A stretch of DNA of 64,000 nt. Source: Mycolicibacterium vinylchloridicum. GTDB taxonomy: Bacteria; Actinomycetota; Actinomycetes; Mycobacteriales; Mycobacteriaceae. Both the position numbers and the translations under genes were made by a program. Shown here piece after piece: positions 52,298-61,340 of this stretch (positions within the stretch are counted from its first letter, which is position 1; the number at the start of each line of letters is the position of its first letter). The DNA lies in contig NZ_JACBJQ010000005.1 in NCBI RefSeq assembly GCF_013404075.1, forward strand, positions 1 to 64,000, read 5' to 3'. Below the pieces are notes generated by a model. That model worked only from the letters and a program-made list of their open reading frames with translations. It did no database searches and was not told the origin of the DNA.

Positions 52298-53395
52298 ATG
52301 AGCAACGCCACTGCGCCACCGATCCTCGACTCGGCGGACTTGATGACGCGCGACTGGTTTCATGCCGTGCTTACCGAAGCGGGACTTCTCGCCGAAGCCG
52401 ATCTCGCTGCAGTCGATCTCGAGCCGGTCGAAGGCGGGATCATCGCCCGGATGGTGCGAGCCACGTTGACTTACACGAGGCCGACGGCCGCGCCCGCGTC
52501 GGTCGTGGTGAAGTTCCCCAGCGGTGACCCGGGCAGCCGCGGGCTCGCGGTCGCGATGGGCATGTACGAATTAGAGACGCTCTTCTACCGCGATATCGCC
52601 CCCATGGTGCCCGAATTTTCAGTGGCACAGTGCTATTCGGCCCGGCTTTCGGAGGACGCACAGTCATTCAACCTGGTCCTCGAGGATCTGGGGATCGAGA
52701 TGTGTCCAGGCAACGTGCTCGAGGTGGCGACGTTGTCCGAGTGTTCGACGGCACTGGGCGAACTCGTGAAGTTCCAGGCACCGTTGTGGAACAGCGCTGC
52801 GTTGGCACGCCTGGAGTGGCTCGCCGACCCGCGGCGCACCTTGGGGGTATTCGATTCCCTGCCGGCCGGCCTTACGCCCTTCCTGGACCGATTCGGTGAC
52901 CATCTGGACCCGTCGCATGTGAGGCTGTTCGAGGCGGTGGTACCCCGTGCCGGCGAGTGGGTGCGCAGCTGGAAGCCTCCCACCGTCGTTCAGCACGGGG
53001 ACTTTCGCAGCGACAACCTGATGTTCAGCACCGATCCGGCGGCCGGGCGAGCTGTCGTCGTCGACTTCCAGACGGTGCGGTTGGGGCCGCCAGGTCTGGA
53101 CCCCGCGTACTACCTCGGGTCGTCACTGCCCACGGTCGACCGCCGCGCGTCCGAGCGTGAGCTGATCGCCGAATACCATGACCGACTGCTCTTTTCGGGT
53201 GTCGAGGGCTATGACTTCGACTCGTGTTGGTCCGCCTACCGGGAAGGCGCGATGTACGGGGTGCTGCTCTTTGTCGGTATGGCCAGCCAAGTCGAGTCCA
53301 GTGAACGCGGCGACCGGATCATCGTCGATCAGATCCGCCGGTATGCCGATATGGCGCTGGATCTGGATTCTCCGCAGGCTGCAGGGCTGGTGTGA
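52298..53395 (+). CDS. APH/ecdysteroid-kinase-like phosphotransferase
   Basis: 365 residues of the protein-kinase-like phosphotransferase fold. The catalytic loop is VVQHGDFRSDNLMFS (Asp235) and the metal-binding Asp lies in VVVDFQTVRLGPPGLDPAYY. The canonical His-Gly-Asp is kept, unlike the kinase at 12442. It heads an operon with a CrtC-like protein (GTGA overlap), a P450 and a PRW-family protein; a second PRW-family gene follows. The likely substrate is a hydroxylated lipid, steroid or terpenoid; antibiotic resistance is not suggested by context. Confidence 0.83.
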   Translation: MSNATAPPILDSADLMTRDWFHAVLTEAGLLAEADLAAVDLEPVEGGIIARMVRATLTYTRPTAAPASVVVKFPSGDPGSRGLAVAMGMYELETLFYRDIAPMVPEFSVAQCYSARLSEDAQSFNLVLEDLGIEMCPGNVLEVATLSECSTALGELVKFQAPLWNSAALARLEWLADPRRTLGVFDSLPAGLTPFLDRFGDHLDPSHVRLFEAVVPRAGEWVRSWKPPTVVQHGDFRSDNLMFSTDPAAGRAVVVDFQTVRLGPPGLDPAYYLGSSLPTVDRRASERELIAEYHDRLLFSGVEGYDFDSCWSAYREGAMYGVLLFVGMASQVESSERGDRIIVDQIRRYADMALDLDSPQAAGLV

Positions 53396-54477
53396 CGATG
53401 GGGTGGACCGACAAGATCGACATCGCCGACGAGTATTTCCACGAGCGCAGCGCCGACCCTTACTGGAGCGAGAACAGCCTGTTCGGGTTTACCGTCCCGG
53501 AGCGGAACCTGTGCGGCTTCATCTACTTCTACTTCCGGCCGAACATGAACCTGGTGGTGGCCGGCCCAGCGATGTGGGACCACACCGGCGAGGATGTCTA
53601 CAACTGCCTGTACTACGGGTGGGATCAGCACCTGGCGATACCAGACGGCGCGCAGATGTACGACTTCACACTGTCGAACTCGTTGAGCTGCCGCATGATC
53701 GAGCCACAACAGGAATACCGGCTCGGCTATGACCGACATGGGGTCAAGTTCGATCTGACGTGGACTGCGAGCGCCGAGCCGCACTACATGAAGCTCTCCA
53801 GCAGCGGCGACGAGGATCCGGGTATCAAGAACTGGGTCAAGAAGGAGGGCGACTTTTCGGTCGGCCACTACGAGCACGCCGGATGGATCAGAGGCACCCT
53901 CGACATCGAGGGGGAGAAGATCGATATCAATTGCGGCGGCCTGCGTGACCGCGGCTGGGGACCGCGACATGCCGACGTGTCAGACCCGCTCCGCGCGGGT
54001 TGGCCGTACGTGTTCGCGTCCCCGCAGAGCGGCTGGCATCTCTATGATCCGCAGACCTCGCTGGCATTCGACGAGGACCCGATCGAGGGGACGACGGAGA
54101 CCGTCACCACCGGCTTCTACATTCGCGACGGGATCAAGGCGCTGGTCGTCGGGGGTACTCGGCGTGCGCAACGCGGTCGGGACGGGCGAGTGCTCACCCA
54201 GGTCATCGACTGCGTAGACGAATTGGGCAGGGAGCTGCACGCGGTCGGTCAGACAATGAACTGGCTGAAATGGCCTATCAACAGCGACATCCTGAACTGG
54301 TGGTCGTTGGTGCGCTGGGAGTACGACGGCCAGGTGGTCTACGGCGAGGACCAGGATTTCATGACGTTCCGGCACTACCGCAAGTACTGGAAGCGGCTGC
54401 TGGCGGAGGATCCCGGTCTCTTGCAGTGCTTTCCGGATTCGCCCGATTACCCGCCCTACACCCGACCCGAGGTATGA
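53392..54477 (+). CDS. CrtC/AttH-like (DUF7064-type) protein
   Basis: 361 residues; GTG 53392 overlaps the kinase stop, with ATG two codons further. N-terminal features are YWSENSLFGFTVPE, YFYFRPNMNLVV and AMWDHTGE. The middle motif is GLRDRGWGPRHAD, the CrtC/AttH-type RDRxWG signature. Two beta-barrel (lipocalin-like) halves are expected. It is paralogous to 11373 and 60372. CrtC-type hydratases act on isoprenoid double bonds, but this branch is uncharacterised. The next gene, a P450, overlaps by 4 nt. Confidence 0.72.
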   Translation: MTMGWTDKIDIADEYFHERSADPYWSENSLFGFTVPERNLCGFIYFYFRPNMNLVVAGPAMWDHTGEDVYNCLYYGWDQHLAIPDGAQMYDFTLSNSLSCRMIEPQQEYRLGYDRHGVKFDLTWTASAEPHYMKLSSSGDEDPGIKNWVKKEGDFSVGHYEHAGWIRGTLDIEGEKIDINCGGLRDRGWGPRHADVSDPLRAGWPYVFASPQSGWHLYDPQTSLAFDEDPIEGTTETVTTGFYIRDGIKALVVGGTRRAQRGRDGRVLTQVIDCVDELGRELHAVGQTMNWLKWPINSDILNWWSLVRWEYDGQVVYGEDQDFMTFRHYRKYWKRLLAEDPGLLQCFPDSPDYPPYTRPEV

Positions 54478-55718
54478 CCGTGACTGACCAAACCGATACG
54501 CAGCCATCGATGATGGAGGTGTTTCGCAGCACCTGGGACACCTGCCCTCTGTTCGGACCGATGCGCGAATACGCGCCGGTGCTGCACGTTCCCGAGCTCG
54601 ATGCCTGGGTGGTCAGCAGGTACGACGATGTGCTGGCGATCGTCAAAGACATCGACCGATTCGGTTGCATGCCGGACGATCTCGTTGGCGAGGTGCCCGA
54701 GGAATTGAAACACCTTCTGCCCCACGGCTATGCGCCCTGGCAGCCCGCATTGATCAACACCGACCCGCCGGAGCACACCCGGATCCGCAAGTTGGCAGCC
54801 AAGCCGCTGACACCGGCCGCAGTGAAACAACACGAAGGGGTGATCCGGGCGGCCGCCAATTCTCTGGTCGACGACTTCGTTGGTGACGGTCGAGCTGACC
54901 TCGTGGAGCGGTTCGCCACGCCAATGCCGATCGATGTGCTCATCAAAGTCCTGGGTGTGCCTGCAGAAGATCGGCAGAAGTTTCGGAATTGGACGTTGGG
55001 TATCACCGAATTGTTCGTCCCGTCGATCTCCGCTGCCCGACGTCTGGAGTTGGCGAGCGATCAGGTCGGTTTCAACGAGTACCTGCTCGATGCGATTGCA
55101 CGACGGCGCGCCGAACCTCATGCCGACCTGATCAGCGGCTTGATCCTGGCCCAGGAGCACAGCGAGAAGAGTCTCACCGACCGTGAAATCCTCGGTGTGG
55201 TAGGACAGTTGGTCATCGCCGGATTCGAGACCAGTGCCGGTGGCATCAGCTTCACGCTCTACAAACTCAGCCAAGACCGCGACCTGCTCGAGCGAGTCCG
55301 CAATGATCTGAGTCTGGTGCCGAGGGTTGTTGAAGAGTCGCTTCGCCGGCTCACTCCTGCCCGCGGAATCGTACGCCACGTCAAGGAGGACGTGGAGATC
55401 CGCGGCCATCGGATTCCTCAGGGTGCGAACATCTTTGCATTGGTCCAATCGGCCAACAATGACGAAGCAGTCTTCGCTTGTCCCGAGCGATTCGACATCG
55501 ACCGTCCCGCGGCCGAAATGCGGAAGAGTATGCACTTCGGCACCGGGCCGCACACCTGCATCGGCATCAACATCGCACGTCTGGATATGAAAGTCGCGAT
55601 CGAGACCACGATCACTCGATTGCCCAATCTGCGGCTTGTCGAGGGCCAGGAGATCCGGGTGCAGGACGGGATGATCTTTCATCGACCGGAGCGCCTCGAA
55701 TTCGAATGGGATCTCTAG
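54474..55718 (+). CDS. Cytochrome P450
   Basis: 414 residues, soluble bacterial class I type. The I-helix oxygen-binding motif is IAGFETSAGG, the K-helix ExxR is EESLRR, and the heme ligand is Cys362 in FGTGPHTCIG. ATG 54474 overlaps the CrtC-like stop. It hydroxylates an unknown, probably lipophilic, substrate that the kinase and CrtC-like protein may also handle. No ferredoxin gene is nearby. Confidence 0.93.
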   Translation: MTVTDQTDTQPSMMEVFRSTWDTCPLFGPMREYAPVLHVPELDAWVVSRYDDVLAIVKDIDRFGCMPDDLVGEVPEELKHLLPHGYAPWQPALINTDPPEHTRIRKLAAKPLTPAAVKQHEGVIRAAANSLVDDFVGDGRADLVERFATPMPIDVLIKVLGVPAEDRQKFRNWTLGITELFVPSISAARRLELASDQVGFNEYLLDAIARRRAEPHADLISGLILAQEHSEKSLTDREILGVVGQLVIAGFETSAGGISFTLYKLSQDRDLLERVRNDLSLVPRVVEESLRRLTPARGIVRHVKEDVEIRGHRIPQGANIFALVQSANNDEAVFACPERFDIDRPAAEMRKSMHFGTGPHTCIGINIARLDMKVAIETTITRLPNLRLVEGQEIRVQDGMIFHRPERLEFEWDL

Positions 55719-55719
55719 C

Positions 55720-56433
55720 GTGCGTGTGCGGGGGCAGCTGGTCTGCTTGTGCAGCGGCTACGCGTTCTTCATCCTCTATCTGCTCGGAATCGTCGTCGTC
55801 GCCGGTTTCATCCCGCCTCCCGCACCGAGCTGGGGCCCAGACACCATGGCGGCGTTCTTCAGTGAGCGCCGCGGACGAATTCTGGTCGGCATGTCCATCT
55901 GCGCGTTTGCCTCGGCGCTCTACTTGCCATGGGGCGTGGCGATCACCGGCCAGATGCTGCGGATGGAGAAGTCACGATTCCCTGCGCTGAGCATCCTGCA
56001 GGTCATTTCGGCTGGGCTCGGTGGAGTGTTCTTCGCGATCTCACCACTGCTCTGGCTGGCTATCGCCTACCGATCCGAGCACGTCAGTGACACGGTGCAG
56101 GTTCTGAACGACTTCGCGTGGATCTCCTGGATTGTCAGCTGGCCGTTCTTCTTCGTGCAAGCCGGGGCACTGGGCTTGTGCGTATTGATGGCTCGAGGCT
56201 CGGATATTCCACGCTGGGTGGGTTACCTCAGTGTCTGGTTCGCGGTGAGCATGTTTCCCGCCAGCGCGATGGTGTTCTTCTATAGCGGACCGCTGGCGTG
56301 GAATGGCGTCTTCGCCCTGTACCTGCCGCTGACCATCTTCGCTGCTTGGTACAACGTGGTGACGTACTACCTGCTGAAGGCCATCAGGAGCGAGGCGAAA
56401 GAGCTCACGACGCACGCGCCATCGCACGTTTAA
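55720..56433 (+). CDS. PRW/GPFAWNG-family membrane protein, copy 6
   Basis: 237 residues from GTG 55720, one base after the P450 stop. Motifs are GFIPPPAPSWGPDTMAAFF, QMLRMEKS, YRSEHVSDTVQVLNDFAW, IPRWVGYLSVW and SGPLAWNGVF. It is first of a tandem pair; the partner begins 177 bp downstream. About six hydrophobic segments; function unknown. Confidence 0.72.
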   Translation: MRVRGQLVCLCSGYAFFILYLLGIVVVAGFIPPPAPSWGPDTMAAFFSERRGRILVGMSICAFASALYLPWGVAITGQMLRMEKSRFPALSILQVISAGLGGVFFAISPLLWLAIAYRSEHVSDTVQVLNDFAWISWIVSWPFFFVQAGALGLCVLMARGSDIPRWVGYLSVWFAVSMFPASAMVFFYSGPLAWNGVFALYLPLTIFAAWYNVVTYYLLKAIRSEAKELTTHAPSHV

Positions 56434-56610
56434 CGGCAGGTAGAAAGCCTGCTCAATCTCCTTCTTTCCTGTCGCGCGGTGTGGGCGGCAACTGGCCCGA
56501 TTCGGTCGGTGCTGGACCCGCTCTTGTTTTTAATCCGAATTTGATTACTATCCGTCTAGGTGGCTGGTGCCCGCGCGAGTGCGGAGGGCATGCCGATCTA
56601 GGAGGCACCC

Positions 56611-57354
56611 GTGACAGCAACAACCGGACGCGTTTCACCGGAACTGCGGTCCCATGCGAGTACGGATTTCACGATGCTCCGCGCAGCGCTGTGGTCTGTC
56701 TGCATCTATGTGGGGCTCGGGCTGCTGGGCTTCGCGGTGTTCGCCGGGTTTTGGCCGCCCCCAGGTCAGGACCTCGACGCCGCCGCCATCACCGAGTACT
56801 TCCAAACCCACGGCACCGCAATCAGGATCGGCATGGTGTTGATGGTGGTCGGCGCGCCCTGCTATTACACGTGGAGCGTGGCGCTGTCCAAGATCATCAG
56901 CCGCATGGAAGGTCCGATGGGACCGCTGTCGATGACCGAGCTGGTCGGTGGCTTGATGACTGCACTGGTCACGGCAATGCCCGCCGTCGTGTGGCAGACC
57001 GCGACATTCCGATCCGAAAGTCGTTCTCCGGAAACGGTTCAGATGCTCTACGACTTCGGCTGGTTGTTCTTCGACCTGACGTTCATGTTCTCATTCCTGC
57101 AGAGCGTGGCGCTCGGCATCGCCATCCTGATCGACCGCCGCGCCGAACCGCTGTTCCCGCGCTGGGTGGCCTATGTGTGCTTCTTGACCGCAGCGGTCTA
57201 CATTCCGTTGAGCCTGGTGCCCTTCGTCCGGACCGGACCCTTTGCCTGGCATGGAGTGCTCAACTTCTGGGCCGTCTTCGTGATGTTCTTCGTCCTCATC
57301 GCGGTGCTGACGCCGTATGCATTCCGCGCGTTGCGCCGACTTGAACGCGAGTAA
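56611..57354 (+). CDS. PRW/GPFAWNG-family membrane protein, copy 7
   Basis: 247 residues from GTG 56611 with AGGAGG upstream. Motifs are GFWPPPGQDLDAAAITEYF, IRIGMVLMVVG, FRSESRSPETVQMLYDFGWL, FPRWVAYVCFL and TGPFAWHGVLNFW. It is the more divergent member of the pair with copy 6. The 177-bp gap before it contains an AT-rich patch (56525-56550), so it may have its own promoter. It ends 3 bp before the convergent TetR gene. Confidence 0.7.
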   Translation: MTATTGRVSPELRSHASTDFTMLRAALWSVCIYVGLGLLGFAVFAGFWPPPGQDLDAAAITEYFQTHGTAIRIGMVLMVVGAPCYYTWSVALSKIISRMEGPMGPLSMTELVGGLMTALVTAMPAVVWQTATFRSESRSPETVQMLYDFGWLFFDLTFMFSFLQSVALGIAILIDRRAEPLFPRWVAYVCFLTAAVYIPLSLVPFVRTGPFAWHGVLNFWAVFVMFFVLIAVLTPYAFRALRRLERE

Positions 57355-57357
57355 TCG

Positions 57358-57930
57358 TCAGCCGCCGAGTTCCTCACGCAGCGAGCGCATCATCATTTCG
57401 AGGCCGACGCCGAACGAATCCGGCGGGGCGCTTCGGTTCGGCTGTTCCGGGCGCAGCCGGTTGAGCATCGTATAGCCCAGCACGTAACTGGTCAGTGAGC
57501 GCAGGATGTCGGCACTGCGTGCGCGGGCGAGCCCCGCCTTCTGCAAAGTGGCGATCAGGCTCTGGCGGAACTCGTCGAGCCGCAGCGTGTCGGACTCGGC
57601 GATGATCAGGTCTACGACGCCGGGGTGGCGATCGAGGATCCGGTGCAGATCGAGCATCGCGGCGCCAATCTGCTTGTCCGAGGACAGCTTCGGATCGAGA
57701 TCGTTGGCGAGCGGCGTCATCGCGTACTCGATCATCGCGGACAGCAGGTCCGCCTTGTCGTCGAAGTAGTGGTAGGGCGTCATCGCACTGATGTTCATCC
57801 GGTCGGCGAGCTTGCGCAGGTTCAGCGCGCCGAGCCCGTCGCTGTCGATGAGATCGAGAGCGGCCTCGATGACGATCTCGCGGCTCAGCGTCGACTTCCG
57901 GCCGCGACGGGGCTGGTCCTGACTCGCCAT
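57358..57930 (-). CDS. TetR-family repressor
   Basis: 190 residues from ATG 57930. The helix-turn-helix is NLRKLADRMNISAMTPYHYFDDKADLL, followed by a short ligand domain. It is divergent from the operon that starts with the LLM oxidoreductase at 58028. Two perfect dyads with a common core lie in the 97-bp gap (57942-57955 and 57972-57989), making this the best-supported regulator/operator pair in the window. Confidence 0.9.
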   Translation of the reverse strand: MASQDQPRRGRKSTLSREIVIEAALDLIDSDGLGALNLRKLADRMNISAMTPYHYFDDKADLLSAMIEYAMTPLANDLDPKLSSDKQIGAAMLDLHRILDRHPGVVDLIIAESDTLRLDEFRQSLIATLQKAGLARARSADILRSLTSYVLGYTMLNRLRPEQPNRSAPPDSFGVGLEMMMRSLREELGG

Positions 57931-57941
57931 CAAGGAATTCC

Positions 57942-57955
57942 TTTACAAATGTAAA
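57942..57955. promoter_or_regulatory. TetR operator O1
   Basis: TTTACA-AA-TGTAAA is a perfect dyad starting 12 bp upstream of the TetR ATG. Its core (TTACAA, two bases, TAA) recurs in O2, with 32 bp, about three helical turns, between centres. Confidence 0.75.
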
Positions 57956-57971
57956 AATGGAACCTAGATTT

Positions 57972-57989
57972 CTCTTACAAGCGTAAGAG
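57972..57989. promoter_or_regulatory. TetR operator O2
   Basis: CTCTTAC-AAGC-GTAAGAG is a perfect 7-4-7 dyad sharing the core YTTACAARYGTAAR with O1. It lies 38 bp before the LLM oxidoreductase start and so could block the plus-strand operon promoter. Confidence 0.75.
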
Positions 57990-58027
57990 TAGCCCAATGG
58001 CGGGCCAGACATCGAACGGAAGACCGA

Positions 58028-59134
58028 ATGTCCCAAGGTGAGCCCGTCGATGTCGTCGATGACCTGAGCGCGTACGTCATCTCCGGAGCAGTGAGCGCGG
58101 TGCAAGGCGACGTCGACTACGAATCTGATATGCGGACCCCGGCACAGGGCATCGACGACGTCGTCGAAGCCGAAAAGCTGGGCTTTCGCGCGGCCTTCCT
58201 CTCCGAACGGTGGGACATCAAGCAGGCCGACGTGATCCTCTCCGGCGCCGCCGCGCGCACGTCCCGGATCGAGGTGGGCACGGCAATGGTGTGCCCACCG
58301 ACCCGTCAGCCGTGGCTGATGGCCGCGCTCGCGGCGACCATGCAGGCCTGCTACGGCCCGCGGTTCACGCTCGGATTGGGTCGCGGCACCGATGCGATCT
58401 GGCACGGTATGGGTCTTCGGATGCCGACGTTCACCGAGATGGCCGACTATGTCGACATCCTGCGCCGACTCTGGCGTGGCGAGACAGTCTCGTACGACGG
58501 GCCGGTGGGCACGTTTCCAGCGCTGGCCTTCTCCGAGATCGTGCCTGGCCCGCCGCCGCCGGTCTGGTTCGGAACGTTCGCGAAGAAGAGGGGCGCCGAG
58601 CTGCTTGCGTCGTCCTTCGACGGAGTCCTGCTGCCGCCAGTGCTCACTCCGGAAGCCACTGCCAAGGCAGTTGAGCGAATTCGCTTGGCGTGCGAGCGAA
58701 TCGGTAGAGATCCGGCCGAGATCCACATCTGTCAGGCGGTCATCACCGCCCCAGGCCTCGACGACATCGAGACCCGCTCGCTGGCGCACGGTCGTGCGGT
58801 CGGCTATTTGCAATACCCCGGCTATGGGGAGACCCTGGTCGAGGAAAACGGCTGGGACATGTCGGTGGTCCACGAGTTGCGGGCTCACAAGCAGCTGGCC
58901 GCCAACGAGAAGGTGGCCGATCGGCTCTTCCATCGTCACCAGTTGCTCGAACCGGCGAAAATCGTGCCCGACGAGTGGATGATCGATACGTGTGCGATCG
59001 GGTCGGTCGACGAGTGTGTCGCCTCGTTGCAGCGGTTCCGCGATGCCGGCGCCGATGAAATCGCGACATATGGAAGTACTCCCGCCCAGAACGCCAAGTT
59101 GATCGAAGCCTGGAAGGCTCGGAGCATCGCATGA
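58028..59134 (+). CDS. LLM-class F420-dependent oxidoreductase
   Basis: 368 residues of the luciferase-like TIM-barrel family. Features are DDVVEAEKLGFRAAFLSERW, RIEVGTAMVCPPTRQPWLMAAL, GPRFTLGLGRGTD, LRRLWRGETVSYDGPVG and PPPPVWFGTFAKKRGAELLA. F420 rather than FMN use is inferred from the mycobacterial setting and the subfamily wording. It is first of an operon with a P450, a CrtC-like protein, a PEP-utilising enzyme and two PRW-family membrane proteins, under the divergent TetR. Confidence 0.9.
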   Translation: MSQGEPVDVVDDLSAYVISGAVSAVQGDVDYESDMRTPAQGIDDVVEAEKLGFRAAFLSERWDIKQADVILSGAAARTSRIEVGTAMVCPPTRQPWLMAALAATMQACYGPRFTLGLGRGTDAIWHGMGLRMPTFTEMADYVDILRRLWRGETVSYDGPVGTFPALAFSEIVPGPPPPVWFGTFAKKRGAELLASSFDGVLLPPVLTPEATAKAVERIRLACERIGRDPAEIHICQAVITAPGLDDIETRSLAHGRAVGYLQYPGYGETLVEENGWDMSVVHELRAHKQLAANEKVADRLFHRHQLLEPAKIVPDEWMIDTCAIGSVDECVASLQRFRDAGADEIATYGSTPAQNAKLIEAWKARSIA

Positions 59135-60375
59135 CCACTGCCGAAAACGACTACGTCTTCAATCCTCTCGATCCGGAGCTAGCCGTCGATCCCTTCCCGA
59201 TCTTGGCGCGACTTCGCGCCATCGACCCAGTGTTCGCCGCAGAGGCGTTGGGCTCGTTCGTCGTGACCGGACATGATCCGGCGCGAGAGGTGCTGGCGCG
59301 CAAGGATGGCGATCTGCGCTGGGAGCAGTTCCAGCGGATGCGCCACGGCGACGATGTGGTGAACCAGCCTTATTTCACGATCATGGCGGACAGTGTGCTG
59401 ATGAAGGCGGGGGAGGACCATCGCCGGGTGCGGCAGACCTTCCAGCGCAACTTCCGCCCGGGTCTGGTCGACACCCTGCGGCCCGCGATCATCGATCGTG
59501 CCCACCAGCTGATCGACGCTTTCGTCGACCCCTCGGGCGGGCCCGGCCGCGTTGAGCTGATGGCGGCCTTCGCGTCTCCGCTGCCGCTGTCGGCGATCAG
59601 CCAGCTGCTGGCGGTGCCGCACGAGGACGAGGCCGACATCTATCAGTGGATGCACGGTTTCAAGCTGGCCGTTCAGATGCTTCCGCTCGATGCCGACCAG
59701 CTGAAGGTGGCCAACGACTCGATGTCGGCGCTGGACACCTATTTTCGGCAACTGGTCGCACGCCGGCGAGAGGAGCCAGTGGACGACCTGGTCAACAAGA
59801 TGATCACCGACACCGACGATGGCACGCTCACCGAGGACGAGCTGATCGCCAACCTGTGGAGCATCTATGTCGGCGGGCACGACACCAGTGCACTGTCGAT
59901 CTGCAATGCGATGGTGACCCTTCTGCGCCATCCCGATCAGCTGCGCGCGTTGCAGGAAGATATGTCATTGCTCCCCAACGCAGTTCAAGAGATTCTGCGT
60001 CACATCGGTACCGTGCACGGCACCCATCGGCTGCTGAGCGAGGACATCGAGCTGGGCGGCCATCACATCCCGGCCGATACCCCCATCATGGTTTATCTCT
60101 CGGCGGCCAATCATGACGAGAGCTGGTGTCCGCACGCCGAGCAGTTCGACATCACCCGCGACGTACCGCCCGACCACCTGACGTTCGGCCATGGACCCCA
60201 CAAGTGTCCCGGCCAACACATGGCCCGAGCGGTGATCGATATCGCGGTGGAAGCCCTGCTGAGCCGGCTGCGTGGGTTGCGTTTGGAAGAACTTGAATGG
60301 GACACCGATGCCTTGTTGTTCCGCGGCCCGGCGCGGTTGGTGCTGTCCTGGAACGAAAGCCGTTCGCGCGCATGA
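59131..60375 (+). CDS. Cytochrome P450
   Basis: 414 residues. The I-helix motif is YVGGHDTSALS, the K-helix reads VQEILRH (ExxR form), and the heme ligand is Cys359 in FGHGPHKCPGQHMAR. The ATG overlaps the LLM oxidoreductase stop. It has the same length as the P450 at 54474 but differs in motif wording, so it is probably from another CYP family. It overlaps the CrtC-like gene downstream (ATGA), repeating the P450/CrtC-like neighbourhood in the opposite order. Confidence 0.93.
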   Translation: MTTAENDYVFNPLDPELAVDPFPILARLRAIDPVFAAEALGSFVVTGHDPAREVLARKDGDLRWEQFQRMRHGDDVVNQPYFTIMADSVLMKAGEDHRRVRQTFQRNFRPGLVDTLRPAIIDRAHQLIDAFVDPSGGPGRVELMAAFASPLPLSAISQLLAVPHEDEADIYQWMHGFKLAVQMLPLDADQLKVANDSMSALDTYFRQLVARRREEPVDDLVNKMITDTDDGTLTEDELIANLWSIYVGGHDTSALSICNAMVTLLRHPDQLRALQEDMSLLPNAVQEILRHIGTVHGTHRLLSEDIELGGHHIPADTPIMVYLSAANHDESWCPHAEQFDITRDVPPDHLTFGHGPHKCPGQHMARAVIDIAVEALLSRLRGLRLEELEWDTDALLFRGPARLVLSWNESRSRA

Positions 60376-61340
60376 GCGGCGCCATTACCCGCACGGGTCT
60401 GACCCCCGAATCGGAATTCCCGATCCAGTCCTATCCCGACATCCCGCTGTGGACGGAGAACTATTGCTTCGTCGCCTACGACCCCGCCGCCCAGATCGGA
60501 TTGTGGACGCACCTCGGTCGCGCCCCCTTCGATCCGACACTGTGGCGGGAGCTGTCGTTCCTCTACCTGCCCGACGGGCAACGCTTGGTCAGCAAGGGGT
60601 ACGGCCGTTCGGAGACGCCCCGCGGTCCCGGCGGAGCCACGATGGCCTTCCAGTGCCTTGACCCGTTCCGATCGTGGCGGATGAGCCGAGATGGCGGAGC
60701 GATCCGCACCACCGTAGAACGGCTCTACAACGGCATGGCCGGTGACCAGCGCCATGAACGGCTCAGCTTCGATCTGAGTCTGGAATGTCATGGCGCGGTC
60801 TGGGACTGGGGCGAGGTCGAGGACGCGCACCAGTGGGGCAAGCTGCACTATGAGCAGCTGGTCAATGTCCGTGGCACCGTCACCGTCGACGGGGAGCCCA
60901 TCCCTTTCGACGGGCAGGGTTTGCGCGATCACACCAGCGGGCCACGCGATTTCACCGTCTTCTCCAGCCACATCTGGGCATGGGCGAATTTTCCCAGCGG
61001 ACGGGGTTTCATCCTGCTGCAACTGGTCGTCGACGGAAACCTGCTCACCCGAGCGGTGATCCAGGAGGACGGCGTGTTGACGGCGGTTGAGATGCACAAT
61101 TCACCGGTGCTGACCAATCGTGCTCAGCACGCCGACCCCTACGTGCTCGAGCTCGGCGACCACCACATCCGCGGCGAGATCCTGCATCCCTTCCCCAATG
61201 GCTTCGACGGCCCGAACGACATCTGCATCGGTTTCGACCCCGCGGTCACCGCCACGGCGAACTTCGAAAACCTCTCCCAATTCGAGTGGGACGGGGAGAC
61301 CGGCTACGGGCACACCGAACGATCGATCAGGCTCACGTGA
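60372..61340 (+). CDS. CrtC/AttH-like (DUF7064-type) protein
   Basis: 322 residues from ATG 60372. N-terminal features are LWTENYCFVAYDPAAQIGLW and a second-strand HLGRAPFDP. The mid-protein motif is GLRDHTSGPRDF, a variant of the RDRxWG signature with Thr-Ser in place of Trp. It is the shortest and most divergent of the three CrtC-like proteins. Its stop overlaps the PEP-utilising enzyme start (GTGA). Confidence 0.65.
   Translation: MSGAITRTGLTPESEFPIQSYPDIPLWTENYCFVAYDPAAQIGLWTHLGRAPFDPTLWRELSFLYLPDGQRLVSKGYGRSETPRGPGGATMAFQCLDPFRSWRMSRDGGAIRTTVERLYNGMAGDQRHERLSFDLSLECHGAVWDWGEVEDAHQWGKLHYEQLVNVRGTVTVDGEPIPFDGQGLRDHTSGPRDFTVFSSHIWAWANFPSGRGFILLQLVVDGNLLTRAVIQEDGVLTAVEMHNSPVLTNRAQHADPYVLELGDHHIRGEILHPFPNGFDGPNDICIGFDPAVTATANFENLSQFEWDGETGYGHTERSIRLT

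Noticed and set aside
12442..53395. Aminoglycoside resistance genes (APH fold at 12442 and 52298)
   Set aside because: The operon context with lipid-type enzymes and broad family membership makes antibiotic modification unlikely.
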